Source: Streptomyces xanthii (lineage in GTDB: Bacteria; Actinomycetota; Actinomycetes; Streptomycetales; Streptomycetaceae). Taken from it: 64,000 nt of DNA. Below the pieces are notes generated by a model. That model was not told the DNA's origin. It saw only the letters and a program-made list of their open reading frames with translations, and made no database searches. Of the stretch, positions 9,117 to 18,152 are shown piece by piece; the first letter of the stretch is position 1, and each line of letters opens with the position of its first letter. Made by a program: the position numbers and the translations under genes. Where the stretch lies: NCBI RefSeq assembly GCF_014621695.1, contig NZ_CP061281.1, forward strand, positions 7,378,001 to 7,442,000, given 5' to 3'.

Positions 9117-10715
9117 GTGAACCTGAACCCTCGAAGTTCCGTACGCCTCTGGGCCGTTCCGGCGGCCGCCGCCACGCTGGCGGTCCTCTCGCCGCTGGCC
9201 GCGGGCCCCGCCGACGCGCGGCCCGCCGACGCGAAGCCGGCCCGGTCCGCACCGCGGCCCCCGACCGCCGCCGAGGCGCGCACGGACGCCCACCTGACCT
9301 CGCTCCGCGACAGCCCCGACCGGCTCCGCTCCTTCTTCCGGGCCATGCCCAAGGGCGGTGACCTGCACAACCACCTGTCGGGCGCGGTCTCCACCGAGTA
9401 CCTCATCGAGCTCGCCGCGCAGGACGGGCTCTGCATCGACTCCACCATGACCGCCGTGCCCCCGCCCTGCGGCCCCGGCACCCGGCCCGCCGCCGACGCC
9501 CGCACCGACCGCGCCTTCCACGACGACCTCGTGCGCGCCTGGTCCATGCAGGACTTCCCGGCGGACCAGAACGGCCACGACCACTTCTTCGACACCTTCG
9601 GGAAGTTCGGCGAGGTCACCTGGCGCAACCGCGGCAAGCTGCTCTCCCAGGTCGCCGACGAATCCGTACGGCAGAACCAGTTCTACCTGGAGACCATGGT
9701 CAGCCCGGCGTCCGACGGCGCCAAGAAGCTCGCCAACGACGTGGGCTGGGACGCCGACCTCGCCGCGCTGCACCGCAAGCTCCTGGCCGGCGGCCGCCTC
9801 GACGCGCTCGTCGCCGAGTCCCGCAAGGAGGCGGACGACGGCGACGCCGAGTTCCGTACCGCCTCGCACTGCGGCACGCCGCAGGCCCGCCCCGGCTGCG
9901 AGCTCACCGTCCGCTGGATCTCCCAGGTGTCGCGCGGCAGTTCGCCCGAGCGGGTCTTCACTCAGATGGCGCTCGGCATGCGGCTCGCCGAGCGCGACGG
10001 CCGCTTCGTCGCCGTGAACCTGGTCCAGCCCGAGGACTGGGACAGCTCCCTGGAGAACTACAGCCTCCAGATGCGCATGCTGAAGTACCTGCGCGAGGTC
10101 TACCCCAAGGCCCATGTCACCCTGCACGCGGGCGAGTTGTGGCCCGGGCTTGTCAAGCCCGAGGACCTGAAGTTCCACATCCGGGAAGCCGTCGACGTGG
10201 CCCGCACCGAGCGCGTCGGCCACGGAGTCGACCTGGTCCACGAGGACAACTGGCAGCGCACCGCCCGCCGGATGGCCGACCGCGAGACCGCCGTCGAGGT
10301 CCCCTTCACCAGCAACGCCCAGATCCTCGGCGTCAAGGGCGCCGAGCACCCCTTCGAGACGTACCGCGCGTACGGGGTGCCGATCGTCCTGTCCACCGAC
10401 GACCAGGGCATCTCGCGCATCGACATCACGCACGAGTACCAGTACGCCGCGAAGACCTACGGCCTGTCGTACCCGGAGCTGAAGGACCTGGCCCGCGCCT
10501 CTCTGGAGTACGCGTTCCTGCCCGGCGCCAGCGTGTGGCGCGGGAACCCGACGGCCGACGGGTACCGCGCGGTCCCGGCCTGCCAGGGTGAGCGCCCCGG
10601 CCTGCCGGTGCGGACGCGGTCCTGCCGCGCCCTGCTCGCCGACAGCCCGAAGGCGCGCACCGAGTGGCGTCAGGAAGCCGCGTTCGCGACGTTCGAGCGG
10701 AACGCCGGCCGCTGA
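9117..10715 (+). CDS. secreted adenosine deaminase-family protein
   Basis: A 532-residue protein with a signal peptide (VRLWAVPAAAATLAVLSPLAAGPADA) and a metal-dependent adenosine/AMP deaminase barrel. Metal ligands and active-site motifs are all present: HNHLSGA, LHAGELWPG, RVGHGVDL and LSTDDQGI, ordered as in adenosine deaminase and the ADGF/adenosine deaminase-related growth factor group. It probably hydrolyses extracellular adenosine (or a related nucleoside) to inosine. The GTG at 9117 puts the signal peptide at the N-terminus. An earlier in-frame GTG at 9051 would add 22 residues and weaken it. The last 46 bp overlap the convergent luciferase-like gene. Confidence 0.9.
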   Translation: MNLNPRSSVRLWAVPAAAATLAVLSPLAAGPADARPADAKPARSAPRPPTAAEARTDAHLTSLRDSPDRLRSFFRAMPKGGDLHNHLSGAVSTEYLIELAAQDGLCIDSTMTAVPPPCGPGTRPAADARTDRAFHDDLVRAWSMQDFPADQNGHDHFFDTFGKFGEVTWRNRGKLLSQVADESVRQNQFYLETMVSPASDGAKKLANDVGWDADLAALHRKLLAGGRLDALVAESRKEADDGDAEFRTASHCGTPQARPGCELTVRWISQVSRGSSPERVFTQMALGMRLAERDGRFVAVNLVQPEDWDSSLENYSLQMRMLKYLREVYPKAHVTLHAGELWPGLVKPEDLKFHIREAVDVARTERVGHGVDLVHEDNWQRTARRMADRETAVEVPFTSNAQILGVKGAEHPFETYRAYGVPIVLSTDDQGISRIDITHEYQYAAKTYGLSYPELKDLARASLEYAFLPGASVWRGNPTADGYRAVPACQGERPGLPVRTRSCRALLADSPKARTEWRQEAAFATFERNAGR

Positions 10716-11752
10716 TCAGTCGCCGGCGCGGACCCGGACCCGTCCGGGTCCGTGCCGGGGGAGGGGAAGTGCGGCAGGACCGTCTCGGCGAGCTCGTGGA
10801 GGACCTCCTCGACGGGCCGGTCGCCCGGGCGGAGGTTGAACGAGACGTGGGCGACGCCCAGTTCACCCATCGCCGCCAGATGCTCGACGAGAGCATGGGC
10901 GCCGGCCCGCACGCCGAGCCGGATCGGCGTCGCGGCGGCGTCCGGGTCCCGGGCGAGATCCAGCTGCATGGGCGTGAGGTACGGCTTGGACGCGTCGTCC
11001 CCCGTCAGCTCCCGCCACTCCCGTGTCTTGAGACGCAATGCGCCGAGCGGTCGCGGGTAATTGAGCGAGGCGTCCGCGTTCCGCGCGATCCATTCGGCGG
11101 ACTGCTGGGCGTGCCCCGCCACGGCGATCGGTACGGTCGCGCCGGTCGGCTTCGGCAGCACGTCGAGCCGGCGGTCCGCGCCGAGGCCGAGCTCGGGCAG
11201 CTCCATCCCGGCCCCGTCGGCGTGCCGGGCCCACGCGGCGCGCAGCGTCTCGACGCCCTGGCGGAACGCGGCACCGCGGGCGTGGAAGTCCGCGCCGAAC
11301 AAGGGGTACTCGACGGGGCGGTCCCCGCTCGCTAGACCCAGGACGAAACGGCCGCCCGACAGCACGTCCACGGTGGCCGCGGCCTTGGCGACGAGGATCG
11401 GGCGGCGCAGCGGCAGCACGACGGCCGCGGTGCCGAGCACGGCGCGCCGGGTCACGGCCGCCAGGTGCCCGAGGTGGGTGAACGTCTCGAAGACGGAGCC
11501 GGCGTCACCGAAGTGCTCCGGGTCGTACAGCGGAACGTCCCGCACCCACAGCCCCGCGAAGCCCGACTCGTCGGCGAGCGCGGCCAGTTCGGCGTGGCGG
11601 GTGAGGTCGGGGACGCCGAACGGGGCGCCCGTGTTCTGGGCGGCGCGCAGCCGGGTGGGGCCCCAGTCGTTGTCGAGGGGCAGTTCGAGACCCAGGGTCG
11701 GCAGGCCCTCGGGGTTCACGAGCCGGTTCAGGGCGGTGGGGGCGGCAGACAT
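10670..11752 (-). CDS. LLM-class (luciferase-like) flavin-dependent oxidoreductase
   Basis: A 360-residue bacterial-luciferase-like TIM-barrel protein, probably an FMN- or F420-dependent monooxygenase/reductase. Typical family features are GLWVRDVPLYDPEHFGDAG, the ATRRAVLGTAAVVLPLRRP region and LSGGRFVLGLASGDRP. The ATG at 11752 is directly preceded by an in-frame GTG. The gene ends inside the convergent adenosine deaminase gene, a 46-bp overlap in which both proteins keep plausible C-termini. It is the last gene of a minus-strand block with an aldo/keto reductase and a SnoaL-like protein. The substrate is unknown. Confidence 0.9.
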   Translation of the reverse strand: MSAAPTALNRLVNPEGLPTLGLELPLDNDWGPTRLRAAQNTGAPFGVPDLTRHAELAALADESGFAGLWVRDVPLYDPEHFGDAGSVFETFTHLGHLAAVTRRAVLGTAAVVLPLRRPILVAKAAATVDVLSGGRFVLGLASGDRPVEYPLFGADFHARGAAFRQGVETLRAAWARHADGAGMELPELGLGADRRLDVLPKPTGATVPIAVAGHAQQSAEWIARNADASLNYPRPLGALRLKTREWRELTGDDASKPYLTPMQLDLARDPDAAATPIRLGVRAGAHALVEHLAAMGELGVAHVSFNLRPGDRPVEEVLHELAETVLPHFPSPGTDPDGSGSAPATDQRPAFRSNVANAAS

Positions 11753-11835
11753 CACACGTACGGCTTTCGGGAGTGAGGAGTGGCCCGGTCGGGGCGGCAC
11801 GCTCGTCGGGTGCCGCCCCGCCGGGGCCGGACGGG

Positions 11836-12666
11836 TCAGTTCAGCTCGTCGGGGTGCGGGCCCGTGCGCAGGTCGCGGTCGAGGGCGGCGATCGCGGTCA
11901 TCTCGTCGTCGGTGAGGGTGAAGTCGAAGACGTCGAGGTTCTCGCGGATGCGGGCGGGCGTGACCGACTTGGGGATCACGACGTTGCCGAGCTGGAGGTG
12001 CCAGCGCAGGACGACCTGGGCCGGGGACTTGCCGTGGCGGGCCGCGATCGTGGTGATCGCCTCGTCCTTGAGGACGGCGCCCTGGGCGAGCGGGCTCCAG
12101 GCCTCGGTGGCGATGCCGAGCGCGGCGTGCTTGGCGCGCAGCTCGCTCTGCTGGAGGCCGGGGTGCAGCTCGATCTGGTTGACGGCCGGGACCAGCTCGG
12201 AGCCCTCGACCAGGCGGTCGAGGTGCGCGGGCTGGAAGTTGGAGACACCGGCGGCGCGGACGCGGCCGTCGGCGACCAGCTTCTCGATGGCCTTCCACGT
12301 CTCGCGGTACAGGTCGCGGGCCGGGGTCGGCCAGTGGATCAGGTACAGGTCGACGTGGTCGAGACCGAGCTTGGCGAGGCTGGCGTCGAAGGCGTCGAGC
12401 GTGGCCTGGTAGCCCTGGTCCGCGTTCCACAGCTTGGTGGTGATGAACAGGTCCTCGCGGGCGATGCCGGACTCGGCGAGGGCCTTGCCGACGCCCGCCT
12501 CGTTGCCGTAGATCGCGGCGGTGTCGATGGAGCGGTAGCCGGCCTCCAGGGCGGAGGCGACGGCGGCGGTCGTCTCGGCGTCGGGGACCTGGAAGACGCC
12601 GAAGCCGAGCTGCGGGATCTCGACGCCGTTGTTCAGGGTGACGGTGGGGATGCTGACGGGTGCCAT
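11836..12666 (-). CDS. aldo/keto reductase
   Basis: A 276-residue NADPH-dependent aldo/keto reductase, close in length and motifs to 2,5-diketo-D-gluconate reductase-type enzymes. The catalytic tetrad is visible: Asp in SIDTA, Tyr in AAIYGNE, Lys in TTKLW and His in LIHWP. The cofactor segment is IPKSVTPARIRENLDVFDF. It is cytoplasmic and probably reduces small reactive carbonyls. It is encoded 15 bp downstream of the SnoaL-like gene on the same strand, so the block from 13469 down to 10670 likely forms one transcript. Confidence 0.95.
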   Translation of the reverse strand: MAPVSIPTVTLNNGVEIPQLGFGVFQVPDAETTAAVASALEAGYRSIDTAAIYGNEAGVGKALAESGIAREDLFITTKLWNADQGYQATLDAFDASLAKLGLDHVDLYLIHWPTPARDLYRETWKAIEKLVADGRVRAAGVSNFQPAHLDRLVEGSELVPAVNQIELHPGLQQSELRAKHAALGIATEAWSPLAQGAVLKDEAITTIAARHGKSPAQVVLRWHLQLGNVVIPKSVTPARIRENLDVFDFTLTDDEMTAIAALDRDLRTGPHPDELN

Positions 12667-12681
12667 GGTGGTGCGGGCCTT

Positions 12682-13044
12682 TCAGATGGTGCGGGTGGTG
12701 AGGGTGTAGCGGACGGTCTGGGCGCTGATGAGTCCGTCGCGGAAGACGAACGTGTCGACGCCGTCGGTGACCTCGTGGGTGCCGGTGGCGGCGGTCCACT
12801 GGAGGAACAGCACGTCTCCGGCGAAGGCCGGGGTCAACTGCCAGTCGGCGTCCGGGAGATCGGCCAGGAGGCGGCCGATGCCCCGAGCGACGCCGTCGCG
12901 TCCGGTGAGGACTCCGTCGGGGGTGACGAAGACGGCGTCCTCGGTGTAGTTCCGGCTGATGAGGTCGAGGTCGCCGGTGCCCAGGCGGGCGCCGTGGTCG
13001 GCGAAGACCTCCTGCGGGGTGCGGGGGGTGCCGGTCGTCGTCAT
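12682..13044 (-). CDS. SnoaL/NTF2-like small protein
   Basis: A 120-residue cone-fold (NTF2-like, SnoaL-type) protein. The family pattern appears as LISRNYTEDAVFVTPDGVLTGRDGVARGI, the central strands LQWTAATGTHEVTDGVDTFVF and a final strand before the C-terminus. Such proteins are small hydrolase-, isomerase- or binding-type folds, and no reaction can be assigned here. Its ATG overlaps the stop codon of the GlcG-like gene (ATGA at 13041-13044), so the two are translationally coupled, and the aldo/keto reductase follows 15 bp on. Confidence 0.9.
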   Translation of the reverse strand: MTTTGTPRTPQEVFADHGARLGTGDLDLISRNYTEDAVFVTPDGVLTGRDGVARGIGRLLADLPDADWQLTPAFAGDVLFLQWTAATGTHEVTDGVDTFVFRDGLISAQTVRYTLTTRTI

Positions 13045-13469
13045 CGGGAGAGCTCCTGCGCGGCGGTGCCGGCGAAGCCGTGGTCCTGCTCGGGGCTGCC
13101 GCCGCCGACACCGATCGCGCCGATCAGACGGCCGTCGCGGTGCAGGGGGAGTCCGCCGGCGATGAACAGGAGGGGCTTGTCGAGGGCGGTGGGCAGGGAG
13201 TGGAAGGGGCCCTCGGGCTTGACCAGGTCCACCAGGTCGGCCGTGGGGGCGTCGAGCTGGAGGGCGGTGTAGGCCTTGCGGGTGCTGGTCTCGCCGGAGA
13301 TCAGGACGGCCCGGTCGTCGCGGCGGAAGGCGAGGAGGTGGCCGCCGGCGTCGAGGACGGTGACGCTGACGGTGACCCCGGCGTCCTTTGCGGCACGGCG
13401 AGCCGCCGTGATCAGGGTCTCGGCCTCGGTGGTGGTGAGCGGGGTGACGGTGGGGGTGGCGGTGCTCAT
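13041..13469 (-). CDS. GlcG/HbpS-like protein (cytoplasmic)
   Basis: A 142-residue protein of the GlcG/HbpS family (DUF336). Family hallmarks are the N-terminal helix with EAETLITAARRAAKDAGV, the strand VTVLDAGGHLLAFRRDD, RKAYTALQL and the glycine-rich C-terminal segment GGLPLHRDGRLIGAIGVGGGSPEQD. HbpS members bind haem or sense redox stress. Others are of unknown function. There is no signal peptide, unlike the second family member at 26429-26998. It is the first gene of a coupled group with the SnoaL-like and aldo/keto reductase genes. A GGAAAG site precedes the ATG at 13469. Confidence 0.88.
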   Translation of the reverse strand: MSTATPTVTPLTTTEAETLITAARRAAKDAGVTVSVTVLDAGGHLLAFRRDDRAVLISGETSTRKAYTALQLDAPTADLVDLVKPEGPFHSLPTALDKPLLFIAGGLPLHRDGRLIGAIGVGGGSPEQDHGFAGTAAQELSR

Positions 13470-13627
13470 GGGTGCGGGTCTTTCCGGGTTGCTGCGGGAT
13501 GGTGTGGTTCGGAGGGTGGGGCCGGTGGCCCCTGCGGGGGCGCGGGACTTCCGGCTCCGTCGCGTGTTTTGCGCGACCAGCTGTGACGGGCGGATGCCGG
13601 CGACGGTGTCCGGCCCCTGCGGCGGTG

Positions 13628-14833
13628 TCAGTGAGATGCTGGGACCTGGACGGGGGCCGGCTGGGCGGCGCCCGTGACGACCCGGCCGGACGCGCGGCGG
13701 TCCAGGGCGGCGGCGATGAAGGCCAGGACCAGGGCCGTGGCGGAGAGGATCGCGCCGACCCAGTTCGGGGAGGTGTAGCCGAGGCCCGCGGCGATGACGA
13801 TGCCGCCGAGCCAGGCCGCCAGCGCGTTGCCGAGGTTGAAGGCGCCGATGTTGGCGGCGGAGGCCAGGGTCGGGGCGGCCGAGGCCTGGTCGAGCACCCA
13901 CTTCTGCAGCGGCGGCACGGTCGCGAAACCGAGGGCGCCGATCAGGGAGAGGGTGATCGCGGCGAGGACCTTGTCGTGGGCGGTCGCCGTGAAGAGCAGC
14001 AGGGCGGCGCTCAGCCCGGCGAGTGCGGTGAACAGCATCGGCATCAGACGCCGGTCGGCGAACCTGCCGCCCAGGAGGTTGCCCAGGAACATGCCGATCC
14101 CGAACAGGACGAGCAGCCAGGTGACGGCACCTTCGGTGAAGCCGGCGACCTCGGTCATCATCGGGGTGATGTAGGTGATCGCGGCGAACACACCGCCGTA
14201 GCCGAGGACGGTCATCGCCATGGCGAGCCAGACCTGGACGTTCTTGAAGGCGGCGAACTCGCGGCGGACGCTGACCGATTCGGGCCGGCCGGTCTCGGGA
14301 ACCAGCTTGGCGACGCCGAGGAAGCCGATGATGCCGAGCGCTGCGACGATGAGGAACGTGACGCGCCAGCCCGCGGCCTGCCCGATGTACGTGCCGCCGG
14401 GGACGCCGACGATGTTGGCCACGGTCAGGCCCATGAACATCAGGGAGATCGCGGAGGCCTTCTTCTGCGGGGCGACGAGGTCGGCGGCGACGACGGAGCC
14501 GATGCCGAAGAACGCGCCGTGCGCGAGGGAGGCGACGACCCGGCCGGCGAGCATCAGGCCGAAGGTCGGGGCGAGGGCGGAGAGCGTGTTCCCGACGACG
14601 AAGAGCGCCATGAGGGCCATGAGCATCTTCTTGCGGGACACCTTGGTGCCGAGGACGGTCAGCAGCGGGGCGCCGATGACGACGCCGAGCGCGTAGCCGG
14701 AGACGAGCCAGCCGGCGGTGGGGATGGTGACGCCGAAATCTCCCGCGACCTGGGGCAGCACGCCCATGATCACGAACTCGGTGGTGCCGATCCCGAAGGC
14801 CCCGATGGCCAGGGCCAGGAGAGCGAGAGGCAT
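13628..14833 (-). CDS. MFS transporter, DHA1-type drug/sugar efflux
   Basis: A 401-residue major-facilitator protein with 12 predicted membrane segments, similar to the AraJ/chloramphenicol-efflux group. The N-terminus is typical (LALLALAIGAFGIGTTEFVIMGVLPQVA). The cytoplasmic loop between segments 2 and 3 is GTKVSRKKMLMAL, and there is an antiporter-like motif C region (ANIVGVPGGTYIGQAAGWR). The start at 14833 gives the normal family N-terminus. The longer open frame reaches into the MarR gene on the other strand and is not real. It is transcribed divergently from the MarR gene, whose product probably represses it in response to an exported compound. Confidence 0.93.
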   Translation of the reverse strand: MPLALLALAIGAFGIGTTEFVIMGVLPQVAGDFGVTIPTAGWLVSGYALGVVIGAPLLTVLGTKVSRKKMLMALMALFVVGNTLSALAPTFGLMLAGRVVASLAHGAFFGIGSVVAADLVAPQKKASAISLMFMGLTVANIVGVPGGTYIGQAAGWRVTFLIVAALGIIGFLGVAKLVPETGRPESVSVRREFAAFKNVQVWLAMAMTVLGYGGVFAAITYITPMMTEVAGFTEGAVTWLLVLFGIGMFLGNLLGGRFADRRLMPMLFTALAGLSAALLLFTATAHDKVLAAITLSLIGALGFATVPPLQKWVLDQASAAPTLASAANIGAFNLGNALAAWLGGIVIAAGLGYTSPNWVGAILSATALVLAFIAAALDRRASGRVVTGAAQPAPVQVPASH

Positions 14834-14886
14834 GGGGAGATACCTTCCAGGTCGTTGCGTGGAGCGCTTACGTTGGAAGACAATAA

Positions 14887-14909
14887 TTGCATGCGCGGGA
14901 TAAATGCAA
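14887..14909. promoter_or_regulatory. candidate MarR operator
   Basis: A perfect TTGCAT / ATGCAA inverted repeat with an 11-bp spacer lies between the divergent MFS and MarR genes, 54 bp from the MFS start and 64 bp from the MarR start. MarR proteins bind pseudo-palindromes of this length in shared divergent promoters. A second TGCA-rich stretch (TGCATG, then TGCAAC) follows at about 14927-14949 and may be an additional site. Confidence 0.55.
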
Positions 14910-14972
14910 GTGCACGAAGCTCTGGATGCATGTAGTCCGCGTGTGCAACTATTGGAGCGGAAGGAGGTCATC

Positions 14973-15434
14973 ATGACCGCAACCGCCCCCGCACTCACCG
15001 CCCTCGCCCAGGGCTGGTGCGCCCTCTCCCTGCTCCACGGGAGGATCGAGGCCCACATCGAGCGTGCCCTGCAGTCCCGCCACGACCTGAGCGTGCGCGA
15101 GTACTCCCTGCTGGACGTCCTCAGCCGCCAGCACGACGGAGAGGGCGGCCACCTCCAGATGAAGCAGGTCGCCGACGCCGTCGTCCTCAGCCAGAGCGCC
15201 ACCACCCGCCTCGTCACCCGCCTCGAGGACCGCGGCCTGCTCATGCGCTACCTGTGCCCCACCGACCGGCGCGGCATCTACACCAACGTCTCCGACCAGG
15301 GACTCCAGCTCCTCGCCGAAGCCCGCCCCACCAACGAGACCGCCCTGCGCGAAGCCCTCGACGAGGCGGCGCGGGACGAGCGGCTCGCGCCGCTGGTGCG
15401 TGCCGTCGAGGGCGCACCCGTTCTCGCCGCCTGA
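14973..15434 (+). CDS. MarR-family transcriptional regulator
   Basis: A 153-residue MarR-type repressor. The winged helix includes LQMKQVADAVVLSQSATTRLVTRLEDRGLLMRY, followed by the wing CPTDRRGIYTNVSDQG. It probably acts as a dimer that releases DNA when a small phenolic or drug-like ligand binds. The ATG at 14973 has a strong AAGGAGG site at 14961-14967. The frame extends further upstream but without a better site. It is divergent from the DHA1 exporter, the classic arrangement for a self-regulated efflux pair. Confidence 0.93.
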   Translation: MTATAPALTALAQGWCALSLLHGRIEAHIERALQSRHDLSVREYSLLDVLSRQHDGEGGHLQMKQVADAVVLSQSATTRLVTRLEDRGLLMRYLCPTDRRGIYTNVSDQGLQLLAEARPTNETALREALDEAARDERLAPLVRAVEGAPVLAA

Positions 15435-15493
15435 GAGGCGGACGCCGCCGGCGCCGCGCCCCCTGAACCCGAAACGCCGCCCGAACCGGCCGC

Positions 15494-16609
15494 TCAGGCC
15501 GGCGTGAGCCACGTCCGGCACAGCCACCACGCCGTCATCGCGCCGAACGGGTCCCCCGGGTCGATCCCGGTGAGGTCGGCGAAGCGCTGGACGCGGTTGC
15601 GGACCGTGTTGGGGTGGACGAAGAGCCGCTCGGCCGCCGCCGTGACGTCGCGGCCGCACTCCAGCCAGGCCCGCACCGCCGAGGCGACCGGCTCCGCGTG
15701 CGCGCCCAGCGCCGTCCACGCCGCACGGTGCCGGTCCGTGAGCATCGCCGCGAGGTCGGCCCGGTCGGCCACCGCCGCGAGCACGGCGACGTCCGCCACG
15801 TGCACGACGCCCGCCCGCCCCGTCGACTCGGCCGCGGTGAGCGCGGCCAGCGCCAGACGCCGTACCGTGCCCAGCTCCTCCGCCTCCGCCGGACCGGCGA
15901 GCCCGGCCCGGCCGTCGCCGCGCACCGCCCGCGCCCCCGGACGGCGCACGAAGACGCCGACCAGGAGCCCGTCCACGTGCGCGAGCAGCGCCGGACCCTG
16001 ATCCCGCACCGCCTGCTCGACCGCGCTGTCGTCCGGCCGCGCCACCAGCACCCACAGGCCGCAGCCCGCCGGGAGGCCCGCCTCGGCCGCCGCCAGCGTC
16101 GCCGCCGAACCCCCTTCGAGGAGCCGGCGCAGCACCGCCAGATCCCGGCCGCCCGCCGACCGCCGCCCGGTGTCGGCGGCCCGGTGCGCCGCGATCAGCC
16201 GGGCCCGCACCGCCTGCGCCCAGTCGTCGTACAGCTCCCGCGCGTCCAGCAGCACCGTGGCCTCGATCCCGCACGCGGCCGCCGACTCGCGGGCCCGGGA
16301 CCAGATGGCCCGCTCCGCGACATGGATCGCCCCGAGCACTGCCTCGATCGGCACCCCCTGCCGGGCCCGCGTCGAGCCCAGCTCCTCCACGAACGACAGT
16401 TCCGCCTCCGTCGGCCCGCGCCGCGCCGCCAGCGCGCGCGTCGCCGCCACGAGCAGCGCCCGGGTGTGCCCCGCGATGTCCGCCGCCGGCAGCACCGCCA
16501 CCTCCCGCACCGAGCTGCGCACCCCCGTCACCACGGAGGGCAACAGGTCGTCCTCGCCGACGACCCGCTCGATGAGGTCGACCACACCGCTCCAGCTGTC
16601 CTGTGCCAT
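15494..16609 (-). CDS. PucR-like helix-turn-helix regulator
   Basis: A 371-residue regulator of the PucR/CdaR architecture. It has a helical N-terminal region, a degenerate GGDEF-like middle and a C-terminal HTH_30 domain ending with CGRDVTAAAERLFVHPNTVRNRVQRFADLTGIDP. Such proteins often activate catabolic operons next to them. I chose ATG 16609 because GAGG lies 8 bases upstream. ATG 16618 is also in frame. It is divergent from the FMO-SDR-MFS operon and very probably controls it, with an inverted repeat between the two at 16629-16646. Confidence 0.88.
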   Translation of the reverse strand: MAQDSWSGVVDLIERVVGEDDLLPSVVTGVRSSVREVAVLPAADIAGHTRALLVAATRALAARRGPTEAELSFVEELGSTRARQGVPIEAVLGAIHVAERAIWSRARESAAACGIEATVLLDARELYDDWAQAVRARLIAAHRAADTGRRSAGGRDLAVLRRLLEGGSAATLAAAEAGLPAGCGLWVLVARPDDSAVEQAVRDQGPALLAHVDGLLVGVFVRRPGARAVRGDGRAGLAGPAEAEELGTVRRLALAALTAAESTGRAGVVHVADVAVLAAVADRADLAAMLTDRHRAAWTALGAHAEPVASAVRAWLECGRDVTAAAERLFVHPNTVRNRVQRFADLTGIDPGDPFGAMTAWWLCRTWLTPA

Positions 16610-16628
16610 ACCCGGCATCCTCGCCCCT

Positions 16629-16646
16629 GTTGTGGCCGGGCACAAC
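16629..16646. promoter_or_regulatory. candidate operator between PucR-like gene and FMO operon
   Basis: A perfect GTTGTG / CACAAC inverted repeat with a 6-bp GC spacer lies 20 bp upstream of the regulator start and 115 bp upstream of the monooxygenase start. Its place in the only divergent intergenic gap of this block makes it the best candidate for binding the PucR-like protein. Confidence 0.5.
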
Positions 16647-16760
16647 GGGGGGCCCGAATCACGTACCCGACGACATGTCCATCAGCGGAAACGACTCCTA
16701 CGGTTGGCGGCAGCCACAGCGACCCCGCCCGCCCCGTCCTTGCCGCAGAGGAGCCGCACC

Positions 16761-18152
16761 ATGCCCCCACCGAGTCGTGTCGCCGTCGTCGGCGCGGGAG
16801 CGGCCGGCCTCGCCACCGTCAAGGCACTGCTCGACGCGGGCGCCGAACCCGTCGGATACGAGCGGGGGGACGGGCCCGGCGGACTGTGGGTGCGCGACAA
16901 CACCAGCGGCCTGTCCCCGGCGTACGCCTCGCTGCACCTGAACACCAGCAAGGGCCGCACCCAGTTCGCCGACCTCCCGATGCCGGCCGACTGGCCCGAC
17001 TACCCGTCCGCCGACCTCGTCGCCGGGTACCTCGCCGACTACTGCGAGACCTTCGCACTGGCCGGGCACATCCGCTTCGGCACCACCGTCACCGCCGTAG
17101 AACGCGCCGAGGACGGCCCCGGCTGGCTCGTCACCCATGAGACGGGCGACGGCGGCACCGGCACCGAACGCTACGACGCCGTCGTCGTCGCCAACGGCCA
17201 CAACTGGGACCCCCGCCGCCCCGAGCCCGCCCACCCGGGCACCTTCGACGGCACCCAGATGCACGCCCACGACTACCGCACCCCGGACGCCTTCCACGAC
17301 CGCCGCGTCCTCGTCGTCGGCATGGGCAACTCCGCCATGGACATTGCCGTCGACGCCTCCTACGTGTCCCGCGGCCCCGTCCTGCTCTCCGCCCGGCGCG
17401 GCGTCCACGTCGTCCCCAAGTACCTCTTCGGCCGGCCCTCCGACGCGACCGGCGGCGCCCTCGCCGTCCTGCCCTGGCGGCTGCGCCAGCGGGTCGCCGA
17501 GACCATGCTGCGGCTCGCCGTCGGCACCCCGCAGAGCTACGGTCTGCCCGAGCCCGCCGGCGGCCTCTTCCAGAACCACCCCACGATCAGCGACACGATC
17601 CTGCACCGTCTCACCCACGGCGAGGTCACCGCCCGCCCCGGCGTCGCACGCCTCGACGGCGACCACGTCGTCTTCACCGACGGCCGCCGCGAACCCGTCG
17701 ACGTCATCGTGTGGGCCACCGGCTACCGCGTCACCATCCCGTTCCTGTCCGAGCGCTGGCTCGGCCCCGACCCCGAGCGTCTGCGCCTCTACCAGCGGGT
17801 CTTCCACCTCGACGACCCCAGCCTGTGCTTCGTCGGGCTCATGCAGTCCACCGGCGCCGCCCTGCCCGTCGTCGAGGCGCAGGCCCGGCTCGCCGCCGCC
17901 CACCTCGGCGGCACGTACGCCCTGCCCTCGCCCGAGGAGCGGCGCCGCGCCGCCGCCCGCGCCCTGCGCGCCGCCGTCGAACGCTGGGGCGAGCGCCGCC
18001 CCGCGATGCGCATCGACTTCGACCAGTACGTGGCCGAGGTGCCCCGCGAGCTCGCGGCCGGCGCCGCCCGGCTGCGGCGTGGGGCCCGCCCCTTCACCCC
18101 GGACCGGCGGGCCTTCATCCCGGCCCAGAAGGACAGGAGATCCGCCGTATGA
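16761..18152 (+). CDS. flavin-containing monooxygenase
   Basis: A 463-residue FAD/NADPH monooxygenase. The FAD-binding Rossmann motif is at the N-terminus (VAVVGAGAAGLATVKALLDAG), followed by GGLWV. The NADPH site is VLVVGMGNSAMDIAVDAS, and a C-terminal ATGY motif is present. The fingerprint FDGTQMHAHDY fits the FMO pattern FxGxxxHxxx(F/Y) rather than the Baeyer-Villiger HxxxW form. It inserts one oxygen atom into a soft nucleophile or carbonyl compound. ATG 16761 follows a GAGGAG site. The stop overlaps the start of the SDR gene (ATGA), so oxygenation and dehydrogenation are probably consecutive steps. Confidence 0.94.
   Translation: MPPPSRVAVVGAGAAGLATVKALLDAGAEPVGYERGDGPGGLWVRDNTSGLSPAYASLHLNTSKGRTQFADLPMPADWPDYPSADLVAGYLADYCETFALAGHIRFGTTVTAVERAEDGPGWLVTHETGDGGTGTERYDAVVVANGHNWDPRRPEPAHPGTFDGTQMHAHDYRTPDAFHDRRVLVVGMGNSAMDIAVDASYVSRGPVLLSARRGVHVVPKYLFGRPSDATGGALAVLPWRLRQRVAETMLRLAVGTPQSYGLPEPAGGLFQNHPTISDTILHRLTHGEVTARPGVARLDGDHVVFTDGRREPVDVIVWATGYRVTIPFLSERWLGPDPERLRLYQRVFHLDDPSLCFVGLMQSTGAALPVVEAQARLAAAHLGGTYALPSPEERRRAAARALRAAVERWGERRPAMRIDFDQYVAEVPRELAAGAARLRRGARPFTPDRRAFIPAQKDRRSAV

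Noticed and set aside
10670..13111. An 813-codon minus-strand frame suggesting a giant fusion
   Set aside because: Only the last 360 codons look like a protein (luciferase-like). The first part is a frame-shifted reading of the aldo/keto reductase and SnoaL-like genes.
13472..14935. Long plus-strand frame opposite the MFS exporter
   Set aside because: Composed of Gly, Glu, Asp and Arg in a shadow pattern. The minus strand holds a 12-segment transporter.
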